Source: an uncultured Verrucomicrobia subdivision 3 bacterium (GTDB taxonomy: Bacteria; Verrucomicrobiota; Verrucomicrobiia; Limisphaerales; UBA8199). From it: 56,323 bases of DNA. This document shows positions 35,154-43,212 of the stretch, in pieces. The stretch lies in contig CAIWMU010000111.1 of NCBI GenBank assembly GCA_903913865.1, positions 1 to 56,323 of the forward strand, in the 5' to 3' direction. Within the stretch, counting starts at the first letter, position 1; every line of letters begins with the position of its first letter. Both the position numbers and the translations under genes were made by a program. The notes below the pieces were generated by a model. The model had not been told where the DNA came from and did no database searches. It saw nothing but the letters and a program-made list of their open reading frames with translations.

Positions 35154-36390
35154 TTGGGCTTGGTGCCGGTGAGGCGGCTGGAGTTGCTATGGCTTCCCTG
35201 GTGGCCTGCATCCGGCGAAACCCTGCGAATCTGTGGAACGTCATGTAGTTGGCATCATGGTTGTTCCTTGCACCACCCTCAGCATCATCCCAGGCTGTGC
35301 GCACCACAGCGATAATGTCGTCACCCTCAAAATCCCAGTCAGGATATTGAAAACCGTGACGCACAACATCCGGATGATGGAAGAGCATGGCCCGAATCTC
35401 CCACGTTCTCAAATCAGCTGAACACATCAATGCCAGACGGTTTCGGACACCTGCCGGTCGCACCGTCGCTCCGAGATCCATGGCCGGGGTCGCCAGAGCC
35501 CAGTATTTGTCGCTCACTTTATCATGCCGGATGACAAACTTTTTCGCCCCACCCGGGAACGGCATGAACCCGTTGGTCGGATTGAACCGCGCTACCCGTC
35601 CATCCCCGCTGATCTCAACACAGGCCGCCATCTCGGGGAGGTCTGCCGTATCCACGCGCAGGATGTTAAGCATCCTCCCATCCCGCCCCACAACGGCATT
35701 CCCTTCAAGCCAGGCATTGAAGCGCCCCCCGAGCCATGCGGCATCCCTGGACAGGAAGGTGCTGAAGGTCCAATTGGTGGCCTGCAAAAGATCTGAATCC
35801 ACAGGAACAGACAACATGCCTGCGCGATAGCGCTTCCCCCATTCGGTGCCACCCATGGCGTCCTCGAAGGCCCGCCACAACCGGCCGTCATGCTCCACAA
35901 CCGGCATCGGGGCCGTGTGGAACTGACCCGAACCAGCCAAAAGTCCGTTTCCAGCATCCCGCGGTTCAGTCCAGGTGACACCCCCATCCACGGAGCGCCG
36001 AATCACCACCCGGCCATGATGACGATCGGTCCCCATTAGATAGGCCGCCCCGTGATGCGCAAAAAGGTTGTTCCAAAACACTCCCGGGAGAGTGGCCGTC
36101 CTGCTCCATGTAAACCCGCGGTCAAGCGACCGGAACACAACCGTCGTGGGCCGCTCAAACTCCAGGCTCTTGGGCCCGAAAAGGTCATGGGATGCCAGAT
36201 AGGTGCCGTTGCTCAGCACCGCCAGACTTGGAGACCCTATGTAGAGGCCGCTACTCGCCGGGCTGTGGTCGATCACAATCCCCGGCGGTTGGGGAAAGGA
36301 TTGGCCATCCTCCGCAACTGCCACAGAAACCAGCGAAAGCCAAAGGATTCCCAGCCAACACCTGCCCCGTAATGTGATTTTCAAACTCAT
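35134..36390 (-). CDS. Sialidase-like secreted beta-propeller protein (I)
   Basis: Exported protein of 418 residues with a signal peptide (about 1-26, ending SVAVAEDG). Asp-box-type repeats VFRSLDRGFTWSRT and IRRSVDGGVTWTEP place it in the sialidase/BNR superfamily. Other family features are GSPSLAVLSNGTYLASHD near the N-terminus and the conserved Arg-containing GVRNRLALMCSADLRTWEI. The C-terminus ends with an Ala/Pro-rich tail. Activity may be exo-glycosidase on sialic acid or another ulosonic acid, or only glycan binding; the catalytic Tyr/Glu pair could not be assigned. It overlaps the upstream sialidase gene by four bases and the downstream DUF3748 gene by 20. Confidence 0.8.
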   Translation of the reverse strand: MSLKITLRGRCWLGILWLSLVSVAVAEDGQSFPQPPGIVIDHSPASSGLYIGSPSLAVLSNGTYLASHDLFGPKSLEFERPTTVVFRSLDRGFTWSRTATLPGVFWNNLFAHHGAAYLMGTDRHHGRVVIRRSVDGGVTWTEPRDAGNGLLAGSGQFHTAPMPVVEHDGRLWRAFEDAMGGTEWGKRYRAGMLSVPVDSDLLQATNWTFSTFLSRDAAWLGGRFNAWLEGNAVVGRDGRMLNILRVDTADLPEMAACVEISGDGRVARFNPTNGFMPFPGGAKKFVIRHDKVSDKYWALATPAMDLGATVRPAGVRNRLALMCSADLRTWEIRAMLFHHPDVVRHGFQYPDWDFEGDDIIAVVRTAWDDAEGGARNNHDANYMTFHRFAGFRRMQATREAIATPAASPAPSPNEHPTR

Positions 36391-37436
36391 GATCCGGTTG
36401 GGAATTTCGCGGGATCCACAACCACATGACGAATCCGCTCACGTTTCCATGTATAAGTGATGTGCAACAATCCGTCGCGGGTCTGAATCACTGCCGGATA
36501 GCTGTATTCCCCCGGTTCCTTCTCCAACACAACCACATCACGCCATGACTTTCCATCGGGTGAAACCGCCACATTCAGAGGACTCCGCCCCCGGGGTGTG
36601 TTGTTATAAACCAGAACATGCCTTTCATCCTTGATCGTCACCGCATCCGTCCCGGCATTGGGGTTGGGCAAATCGAGCAGGCTTAATGCAGACCAGGACT
36701 TGCCGCCGTCCCGGGACCAGGTCTCAAATACCTTTGCCTGACGGGTTCGCCCCACAGCTTGCAAAACCCCGCCCGGATGAAGCAAAACGCTGGGCTGAAT
36801 CGCGTCAATGGCCAATCCGCTTCCAATATCGGGAACAACCTTCGACCAGGTCCTGCCGAGATCCGAAGTCCTCTCAAAATGCACCCGCCATTTGCTGGGC
36901 TTCGTATCCGATTCCGCGCTCGAAGGACACAGGATCTCCCCCCCGGGCAATTGCACCGGCTTGTTCTTGATCGGACCAAGGAACCCCTCAGGCAGCCTGA
37001 GTCCCTCACTCCAGGTGGCTCCCCCATCGGCACTCCTCCTCAACATCCCCCACCATGTGGATGGACTGGGACCAACCTTGTAGAACAACATCAGGGGACC
37101 GGATGCGGGCTGAAAAAGAACCGGATTCCAGCAGGGCAGCCGGGTGCCATCTGTTTGCACACCAGTCGCGACCTCCACAGGGGCCGACCACTTGCCACCA
37201 CTATTTCGGGAGACCCAGATTCCCACATCCGGAGCCCTCTCCTCCCTGCCACCAAACCATGCCGCCACGAGTCCGCCCGTCTGCTCGGCAATGGTGGAGG
37301 CGTGACAGCTGGGGAATGGAGCACTCTCGTAGATGAATTCCCGCAAAACAGGTGCCAGTTCCTGCCCGGCAACCCCAAGGCTGCCGGACAACAGCATCAG
37401 GGCAAATACCATCACTGCAGGTGAACGTGTGCGCAT
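36387..37436 (-). CDS. Sialidase-like secreted BNR-repeat protein (II)
   Basis: First gene of the overlapping three-gene operon. The ATG at 37436 begins a signal peptide (MRTRSPAVMVFALMLLSGSL); frames starting at 37556 add 40 unrelated residues. The mature protein (about 325 residues) has at least four Asp boxes: SRNSGGKWSAP, RRSADGGATWSEG, ERTSDLGRTWSKV and SRDGGKSWSAL. The motif PSCHASTIAEQTGGLVAAWFGGREE belongs to the exo-alpha-sialidase-like family common in Planctomycetes and Bacteroidetes. It probably acts outside the cytoplasm on glycans; true sialidase activity is unproven. Confidence 0.83.
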   Translation of the reverse strand: MRTRSPAVMVFALMLLSGSLGVAGQELAPVLREFIYESAPFPSCHASTIAEQTGGLVAAWFGGREERAPDVGIWVSRNSGGKWSAPVEVATGVQTDGTRLPCWNPVLFQPASGPLMLFYKVGPSPSTWWGMLRRSADGGATWSEGLRLPEGFLGPIKNKPVQLPGGEILCPSSAESDTKPSKWRVHFERTSDLGRTWSKVVPDIGSGLAIDAIQPSVLLHPGGVLQAVGRTRQAKVFETWSRDGGKSWSALSLLDLPNPNAGTDAVTIKDERHVLVYNNTPRGRSPLNVAVSPDGKSWRDVVVLEKEPGEYSYPAVIQTRDGLLHITYTWKRERIRHVVVDPAKFPTGS

Positions 37437-37588
37437 ACTAACATCTACGATCTCCCCCATGCGCTGGCAAACTTTTTTGATTCTTATTGATGTCATTTGA
37501 AGCACCCCCTGGCCGGCCGGGCACCACCCCGCATTGAGGGGGAAAACACTTTCCACTACTCCGGCTATGACCTAGCCTCATTTCCCTG

Positions 37589-38098
37589 ATGGCCAACGAA
37601 AATGAATCCCGTCCGCTTTACGAACCGAACCCCGGCGAATGGCTTAGCAATGCCGACTTCGCAAACGTCGTGCGGCTCACCCCCCTGGTCTCAATAGATA
37701 TTATTGTCCGTGCCCCGGATCGCAGGGTCCTGCTCGGATGCCGCACAAGTGAACCAGCCAAGGGAGTCTACTTTGTTCCGGGGGGAAGGATCACCAAGAA
37801 CGAAACCCGGGCAGCAGCTTTCCGGCGACTCACGAGGATCGAATTGGGAGTCGAAAAGGAGCTTTCAGAGGCAAAATTCCTTGGGGCATTCGACCATCTG
37901 TATCTCACAAACCGTCTGGAACTCCCGGGCTTCGGCACCCATTACGTCGTCCTCGGTTATGAAATCAATCTGGAAATCAACTGCTCTGCCTTGCCAAGGG
38001 AGCAGCACGGCCAATACGTCTGGAGGCACGAACATGAAATCCTCACGGCAACCGACGTGCATCCCAACACGCAGGCATACTTCAAAACATCGGTTTGA
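37589..38098 (+). CDS. gmm: GDP-mannose mannosyl hydrolase (Nudix)
   Basis: Nudix-fold enzyme of 169 residues that hydrolyses GDP-mannose to GDP and mannose. The family-specific, degenerate Nudix box is present as GGRITKNETRAAAFRRLTRIELG, lacking the usual REExxEE glutamates as in E. coli Gmm. Other markers are the N-terminal PLVSIDIIVRAPDRRVLLG and the C-terminal substrate loop FGTHYVVLGYEI. It stands alone between two minus-strand operons. No neighbouring GDP-mannose genes are found, so a housekeeping or capsule-precursor role is inferred only from the family. Confidence 0.92.
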   Translation: MANENESRPLYEPNPGEWLSNADFANVVRLTPLVSIDIIVRAPDRRVLLGCRTSEPAKGVYFVPGGRITKNETRAAAFRRLTRIELGVEKELSEAKFLGAFDHLYLTNRLELPGFGTHYVVLGYEINLEINCSALPREQHGQYVWRHEHEILTATDVHPNTQAYFKTSV

Positions 38099-38210
38099 TT
38101 GTTCCCCGGCAAGAATCTCCAAGTCCACCAAAGAAGGGCTTTAAACACATACCTTCTCCCTTCTGCCATTTTGAAAGGCCACCAGAGCCAAAGGGCTCAC
38201 AGGGTCCAGA

Positions 38211-38606
38211 TCAACCTTGGTTCAGAAAAAGTGCCATGCAGGCAAGCAACTCGCGCTTGGTAAACGGTTTGACCAGATAGTTGTTGGGACCGATCTCAAG
38301 AGTTTGGTCAATATTCTCGCGATCCGCTTTTGCAGACGTGAAGATAAAAGGAATTTTCCTCGTCTCCTCCCCATTCAGCAAGGCCCGGCGCACTCCCGCC
38401 CCATCCAACTCAGGCATGAGCAAATCGCACAGAATCAGATCAGGGGCACTCCTGCGAATCTCCTCCAATCCCTTCAGCCCGTCCTCGGCAGTGACCACAT
38501 CGAACCCGGAAAATTCCAGCAGGTCTGCGGTCAGCGACCTTAAAGGCTCGTCATCCTCGATGACCAGAATGCGAATTTTGCCAGGTGTTCCGTTCTGGAT
38601 TGTCAT
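38211..38606 (-). CDS. Single-domain response regulator
   Basis: CheY-like receiver of 131 residues without an output domain. The acidic pocket is IEDDE, the phospho-acceptor is Asp 61 in LILCDLLMPELDG, the conserved Thr/Ser is FTSAKA and the Lys is in YLVKPF. It overlaps the stop of the upstream histidine kinase by four bases, so the two form a cognate pair. With no DNA-binding or enzymatic domain, it must act through protein contacts or a phosphorelay. Confidence 0.93.
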   Translation of the reverse strand: MTIQNGTPGKIRILVIEDDEPLRSLTADLLEFSGFDVVTAEDGLKGLEEIRRSAPDLILCDLLMPELDGAGVRRALLNGEETRKIPFIFTSAKADRENIDQTLEIGPNNYLVKPFTKRELLACMALFLNQG

Positions 38607-40627
38607 ATTGTTACAGAGGGTCGATCTACCGGAAGCAGAAGCGTGAAGGTCGTCCCAACACCAGGCTCCGATGTAAAACTGACGCTTCCACCGTGCAGGG
38701 CGGTCAAACGTTGGACAATGTTCAAACCCAGCCCTGTGCCGTTGCTGTGTCCCACGTTACTTCCACGCTCGAACATGCCAAACACACGGGGTTGATCCTG
38801 AAGAGGAATCCCAATTCCCTGATCGGAAACAGAAAGACGTAGTTCACCATTCTTCTGCGAAAGTTCCACTAGAATAACCGTCCTGGGACGGGAATACATG
38901 CTCGCATTCCGAAGAAGATTGATCAGAACATTCCAGAGCAAATCAGGATCAACCGTCGCCATGCAGGGACTCTGACTGCACTCGAGCCGGATTTGATGAT
39001 TCTGCCCTTCACCATAACGGCACTCCTCCACAACCCCGGCAACCACTGATGCCACATCCAAAAGACGAGGCTGGAACGGCATCTTCCCACTCTCTGCACG
39101 GCTCACAGCAATCACAGCGTCAAGCATCCGCTTCATCCGCTGAACCGCAAATTCCACCCTCTGGAACAGTTCCTGGCGTCGCCCTTCCCCGACAACGCTC
39201 GGCGGTTCCTGCAAAAGATCAATCGCCAGTTGGATCGCACTGATGGGTGTCCTGAACTCGTGCGATGTCATGGAAATAAACCGGCTCTTCAGTTCACTGG
39301 CCTCCCTTAGCGCATTCTCTGCCCGCTTCCGGTCGGAAATATCGATGAAGCTTGCCAGCAGGAAAACCCGGCCGCCGATCTGTGTTTGGGCCATGGTCTT
39401 CAAGATCGGAACATGTCTCCCGCTGGAGTGGAGAAGAATCCCCTCAACCTGCTCTATCGAAGACCCGGAGTTCCGGCCGGCACATACCCCCCCCGAGCAA
39501 CCCCCGACAAAAATCTGATGGCATCCTGTGCCCTTCAACTCCGTTTCGGATAACCCGCAAAGAACCGCAGCTGTCGGATTTGCGTCAAGGATGACTTTCT
39601 TGATGGGGTCGATGAGAAAAATCCCGGACTGAACCCCGTGAAACACCGCCCGCAAACGCTCATTGCTCTCGCGCAAGGTCTGGCTGGCACGCTCGCGCAT
39701 GATCACCCCGCCAAACGGTCCGGTCATTGCCCGAATCGTGTCAATCTCAGCTTGGTTCCACCGGCGCGGCCCCCGGCAATCCTCAAATCCCACAAAACCC
39801 CAAAAGCTGTTCCCCAACTGGATTGGGCACAACACAATGGATTCGATCCCCTGCTCCTTCAGCAGCTTCGTCTCAGACGGAGGAAATTCAGAGATAGGCC
39901 CATGGAGAGGCTGACCGGCAGCCATGAACTCAACCCACCGCGGAATAGCCAGGCCAGGTCGAAAATCCACCAATCCGGATCTCGCAGACAAATCGAGCTG
40001 GTTGGAATTGGCCCATTTAAACCGCCTGCTGGCCTGAAACCCGGTGCCATCCCCGGAGTCATGCCACTCGAAAATGTAGGCTCTGTCGGCATTGACCGAC
40101 CTTCCGAGCACTCCGAGTGCCGAAACCACATCCTCACCCACGGTGGAACCGGTCAGCAAAATTCTGCTTGCCTCAGCAACGGCCCCAAGCAGGGAGGCAT
40201 GCCTCCGAACTCCCTCCTCGGCAAGTTTTCTCTGTGTGAGGTCGTTGAATGAGCCAACCATTCCCCCTTCGTCTGTGGGGCTCAAGCACATTTCAACCGG
40301 CACCCAACTCCCATCCCCCCGACGCAAACTCAACTCAATGGCCACCCTTGAAGGCTCCGATGAATCCTCCAAGGCACGAATCCGATCCTCAATAACCCCA
40401 CGGTCCTGAGGATTGATGAAATCCAGAAACGGCAAGCCCAGGGATTTGGATGGCTCATGCCGAAGCAGTTCACTCCACGCCCGATTCACAAAAATAAGCC
40501 TTCCGCGGGAATCGGTCTCAAAAACAACCTCCCGCAGATTCTCCAACCTGAGTCGCGCCGACCGCTCGGTGGCAGCCAACGCCTCCACCAGACGGTAATG
40601 CGCCTGAGCGATTAGTTCATCGTTCAT
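38603..40627 (-). CDS. Soluble PAS-GAF-PAS sensor histidine kinase
   Basis: Cytoplasmic kinase of 674 residues with no transmembrane segment. PAS-1 is at about 25-135 (VVFETDSRGRLIFVNRAWSEL), GAF at about 140-310, PAS-2 at about 320-435 and HisKA at about 440-510 with the phospho-His 456 in ISMTSHEFRTPIS. HATPase_c at the C-terminus has a N-box NVLINLLRNA, a G1 box SVSDQGIGIP and a G2 box GTGLGLNIV. PAS-2 carries a compact Cys cluster (Cys 369, 377, 382) in the pattern CHQIF...C....C, reminiscent of redox- or metal-sensing PAS variants (inference). It overlaps the response regulator gene and starts 36 bases after the isochorismatase-like gene. Confidence 0.92.
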   Translation of the reverse strand: MNDELIAQAHYRLVEALAATERSARLRLENLREVVFETDSRGRLIFVNRAWSELLRHEPSKSLGLPFLDFINPQDRGVIEDRIRALEDSSEPSRVAIELSLRRGDGSWVPVEMCLSPTDEGGMVGSFNDLTQRKLAEEGVRRHASLLGAVAEASRILLTGSTVGEDVVSALGVLGRSVNADRAYIFEWHDSGDGTGFQASRRFKWANSNQLDLSARSGLVDFRPGLAIPRWVEFMAAGQPLHGPISEFPPSETKLLKEQGIESIVLCPIQLGNSFWGFVGFEDCRGPRRWNQAEIDTIRAMTGPFGGVIMRERASQTLRESNERLRAVFHGVQSGIFLIDPIKKVILDANPTAAVLCGLSETELKGTGCHQIFVGGCSGGVCAGRNSGSSIEQVEGILLHSSGRHVPILKTMAQTQIGGRVFLLASFIDISDRKRAENALREASELKSRFISMTSHEFRTPISAIQLAIDLLQEPPSVVGEGRRQELFQRVEFAVQRMKRMLDAVIAVSRAESGKMPFQPRLLDVASVVAGVVEECRYGEGQNHQIRLECSQSPCMATVDPDLLWNVLINLLRNASMYSRPRTVILVELSQKNGELRLSVSDQGIGIPLQDQPRVFGMFERGSNVGHSNGTGLGLNIVQRLTALHGGSVSFTSEPGVGTTFTLLLPVDRPSVTI

Positions 40628-40663
40628 ACCACCCTTGTAACCATCATGTCCTGCTTCAGCCCT

Positions 40664-41272
40664 TCATCCTACCAACGCCTTAACAACGTCCTCGCTTGTG
40701 ACCACCCCGGAATAGAGCGGATATACCTCCGACAGGTAAAACCTGTGCTCCACTTTCGTACGGCCGGAAATGCAATCGGCCGGAAACCAGACCCTGTAAT
40801 TCCGTTCATGCGCAGCCCGACCTGTCGAGTCAATACACAGCGAGGCCACCACCCCACAGATTACCACATCCCGGATATTTCGCTCCCTTAAAATGTCATC
40901 CAACCGGGTGTTCGAAAACGCATTCAACCCCCGTTTCCCCGGAACCTCAAGGATCCTGCTGCCAAAGCGGGCAAACTCAGGAACTGTCTGCGAACCTGAC
41001 GTTCCCGCCCGGAACGCGCCAGTGTCCTTGATCACTTTCAAAATGCCGATCGGCTCGCACAGTTCACTATAGTCCGGTGTAAACACAATCGGGGTGGCCA
41101 CAACCAAAGCATCTGTGGACGCCACGCGATCAATCAAACTGATCGTATTCCTCAGGGTCTGGGTCACCTGATCCGGATCCTCCAATGCCTTGTGCAGCGC
41201 TCCCTGCACCGCAAAATAGTCATTTTGGAAGCCAATCAGCAGAAAGGCTGTCGTGCTGGACGTCAAGAGCAT
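40664..41272 (-). CDS. Isochorismatase-family cysteine hydrolase, atypical Asp position
   Basis: Alpha/beta hydrolase of about 202 residues in the isochorismatase/nicotinamidase superfamily. Expected D-K-C triad positions: the Cys is in VICGVVASLCIDSTGRAA and the Lys in VPGKRGLNAFSNT, but the first strand reads LLIGFQNDYF instead of the usual (L/I)IDMQNDF, so Gly replaces the catalytic Asp. A nearby Asp (QNDYF) is conserved across the family. A cis-peptide GV-type motif precedes the Cys. The start at 41272 (MLLTSSTTAFLLIGFQND) is preferred over 41302. The substrate is unknown. It could be regulated with, or signal to, the adjacent two-component system. Confidence 0.82.
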   Translation of the reverse strand: MLLTSSTTAFLLIGFQNDYFAVQGALHKALEDPDQVTQTLRNTISLIDRVASTDALVVATPIVFTPDYSELCEPIGILKVIKDTGAFRAGTSGSQTVPEFARFGSRILEVPGKRGLNAFSNTRLDDILRERNIRDVVICGVVASLCIDSTGRAAHERNYRVWFPADCISGRTKVEHRFYLSEVYPLYSGVVTSEDVVKALVG

Positions 41273-41704
41273 GCGCCAAATCTGCCATAGAACCCGATAC
41301 AATCAAGCTCAGAATCAGGACCGATCCTGCCCTGAGACTCGCATCCATTCATCGTTTCGCTCGACCGGGGAATGAAGCCCTGGAGACATCTCCCTTGGTA
41401 TCCCCCCCGTTCGACAGGGCCGCAAAATCCAAGCGTGTGCAGCATGAGCTCCGCACAATAAGCCATCGTAACCAATTTAACCAAACAGCAATCCTGCGGA
41501 ATCCGCTTTGGATAAACAAAACGACCCGCCATAGTTGGCTGATTCCGGATCCATCGAGCCCCTTCGTAGACGCATCAATTCCATTGGTCATATGGTTTGT
41601 AAGGGAACTCTCTTGACGTCAGAGCGAGTCTCCCTCCAAATGGCTGGATGTTCAAGACCAAGACCCTTGCCACGAAGATGGCCGCAACCATCCAGGATAG
41701 AAAG
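41273..41704. other. Divergent intergenic region, nothing certain recognised
   Basis: Several short frames occur on both strands without family resemblance. A TTGACG hexamer near 41612 could be a -35 for the amidase gene, but no matching -10 is seen. Two in-frame ATG codons precede the amidase start used here. Confidence 0.3.
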
Positions 41705-42826
41705 ATGCCCACCCCTGCCCCGCTCTCGGTTCCCGACCGGAGGACGCTATCCCCTACGGGGCATCTATCCGATCGATTCCTTCGAACTTTGGCAACCCTG
41801 GTGGGTTTGGTCTGCAGCTGCATTTTCCTCATCGGATGCCGGACGCCGGTGCGACCAGGCACTCCGATAAGTCGCAAAGGCGACGAGATAATTGTGGCCG
41901 GACAATTGTTTCACACCGGCACAAAGGTGGTCACATGGATGGATCCGGGCGGTTATGACGCTTACCGGGTCGAACGCCGATTCGCGCCGATTGAGAATTC
42001 CTCATGGGAGGCCTCAAAAGCAGAGTTGCCGGAACTCTCAGGTCCAGCACGCTATAACATTCGCAAGGCCGGTCTGACAGACGAGGAATTGGAGCGAGTT
42101 CGGGGAGGGGGCTGGGATCTGCCATCCCTGCAAAAGGTCGTTGACCAGTTCGTCCTTCATTATGACGTGTGCGGAACCAGCAGGCAGTGTTTTAAGGTGC
42201 TTCAGGATTTCCGTGGTCTAAGCGTCCACTTCATGCTCGATATTGACGGCACCATCTACCAGACACTGGACTTGAAGGAACGCGCCTGGCACGCAACGAC
42301 CTCCAACACCCGCTCAGTTGGTATCGAAATTGCAAACATGGGTGCCTATGCCAGCGCAGAAAAGGGCCCACTCAAGGACTGGTATACGAACGATACCAAA
42401 GGTCCGCGGATCGTCCTTCCAGCGAGGATCGGGGATGGTGGTGTGCGAACCCGTGGGTTCATTGGACGCCCGTCACGCCCGAAGCCTGTTTCGGGCAATA
42501 TTCAGGGCAAGGATCTGCTTCAGTATGATTTCACCCCGGAACAATATGCCGCTCTGGCCCGACTCACTGCGTCACTATCCTTGATCTTCCCCAAACTCAA
42601 ATGCGACTACCCACGGGATACGTCCGGTAAACTCATCACACGCAAGCTTCCGGATCGCGAACTCCCCGGACTCACAGGCGTTATTGGCCATTACCATATC
42701 CAAACCGACAAGACTGACCCCGGCCCGGCTTTCCAATGGGATCGCCTGGTTTCGGATGCCAACCAGTTAAAATCACAGGGATTCTCAAAGCTCGCGGACA
42801 GAGCATCGCGAGGACACCTCCGCTAA
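41705..42826 (+). CDS. Lipoprotein N-acetylmuramoyl-L-alanine amidase (Amidase_2)
   Basis: Zinc amidase that cleaves the bond between MurNAc and L-alanine in peptidoglycan, anchored as a lipoprotein. A long basic N-region precedes the hydrophobic stretch and lipobox FLIGC. The catalytic domain shows FVLHYDVCGTSRQCF, SVHFMLDIDGTIYQTLDL, AWHATTSNTRSVGIEIANMG and the second zinc-ligand motif VIGHYHIQTDKTDPGPAF. An insertion between the halves (about 230-290) is unrelated to short bacterial amidases and resembles larger AmpD-type enzymes. The ATG at 41705 gives a 45-residue lead to the Cys; 41648 is another possible start. Confidence 0.88.
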   Translation: MPTPAPLSVPDRRTLSPTGHLSDRFLRTLATLVGLVCSCIFLIGCRTPVRPGTPISRKGDEIIVAGQLFHTGTKVVTWMDPGGYDAYRVERRFAPIENSSWEASKAELPELSGPARYNIRKAGLTDEELERVRGGGWDLPSLQKVVDQFVLHYDVCGTSRQCFKVLQDFRGLSVHFMLDIDGTIYQTLDLKERAWHATTSNTRSVGIEIANMGAYASAEKGPLKDWYTNDTKGPRIVLPARIGDGGVRTRGFIGRPSRPKPVSGNIQGKDLLQYDFTPEQYAALARLTASLSLIFPKLKCDYPRDTSGKLITRKLPDRELPGLTGVIGHYHIQTDKTDPGPAFQWDRLVSDANQLKSQGFSKLADRASRGHLR

Positions 42827-43161
42827 ACGGACTTTCGCCAGTGGGGGGACCTCTTGGACTGCTTTCAGAGGCCCCCATGTGAAAGCAGCAGTGAAACTGG
42901 GATTCCCCCCCCGTCGAAAAAGCGTCATTGGTTGTGGGGAAGCCCCTGCCCTCTTGCGATCCCCCCCGATTTGGCTGGGATTTCCATGACGGACTATGCT
43001 TCCGCTTGATGAGCACCCCGGACGAGAAATGAACCTGCCAAACAAATCCCTGAAGTGAAGACGTTTGTTCCTCCGCCCCTCAAAACCCCGGTAACTCCAT
43101 GAGGACCTTAAAAGAGCGCGCCACTTCCGGGAGTTTGGTAAACTGCGTCGACCACAAAAAA
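42827..43161. other. Convergent intergenic region between amidase and rpoC
   Basis: This stretch of about 335 bases contains C- and G-rich runs and a weak 5-bp CCTCT/AGAGG hairpin near 42848-42872 that could end the amidase transcript. No gene is recognised; the short frames have no family resemblance. Confidence 0.4.
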
Positions 43162-43183
43162 AGGCACCCCCGAAGGGGTGCCT
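43154..43183 (-). terminator. Intrinsic terminator after rpoC
   Basis: A perfect 9-bp GC-rich stem (43162-43170 with 43175-43183) reads on the minus strand with a UUCG tetraloop, followed by a T run. It lies about 30 bases after the rpoC stop and ends the large ribosomal/RNA polymerase operon. Confidence 0.92.
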
Positions 43184-43212
43184 GAGATTACTGCTGCGCT
43201 GCGGATTAGAGA

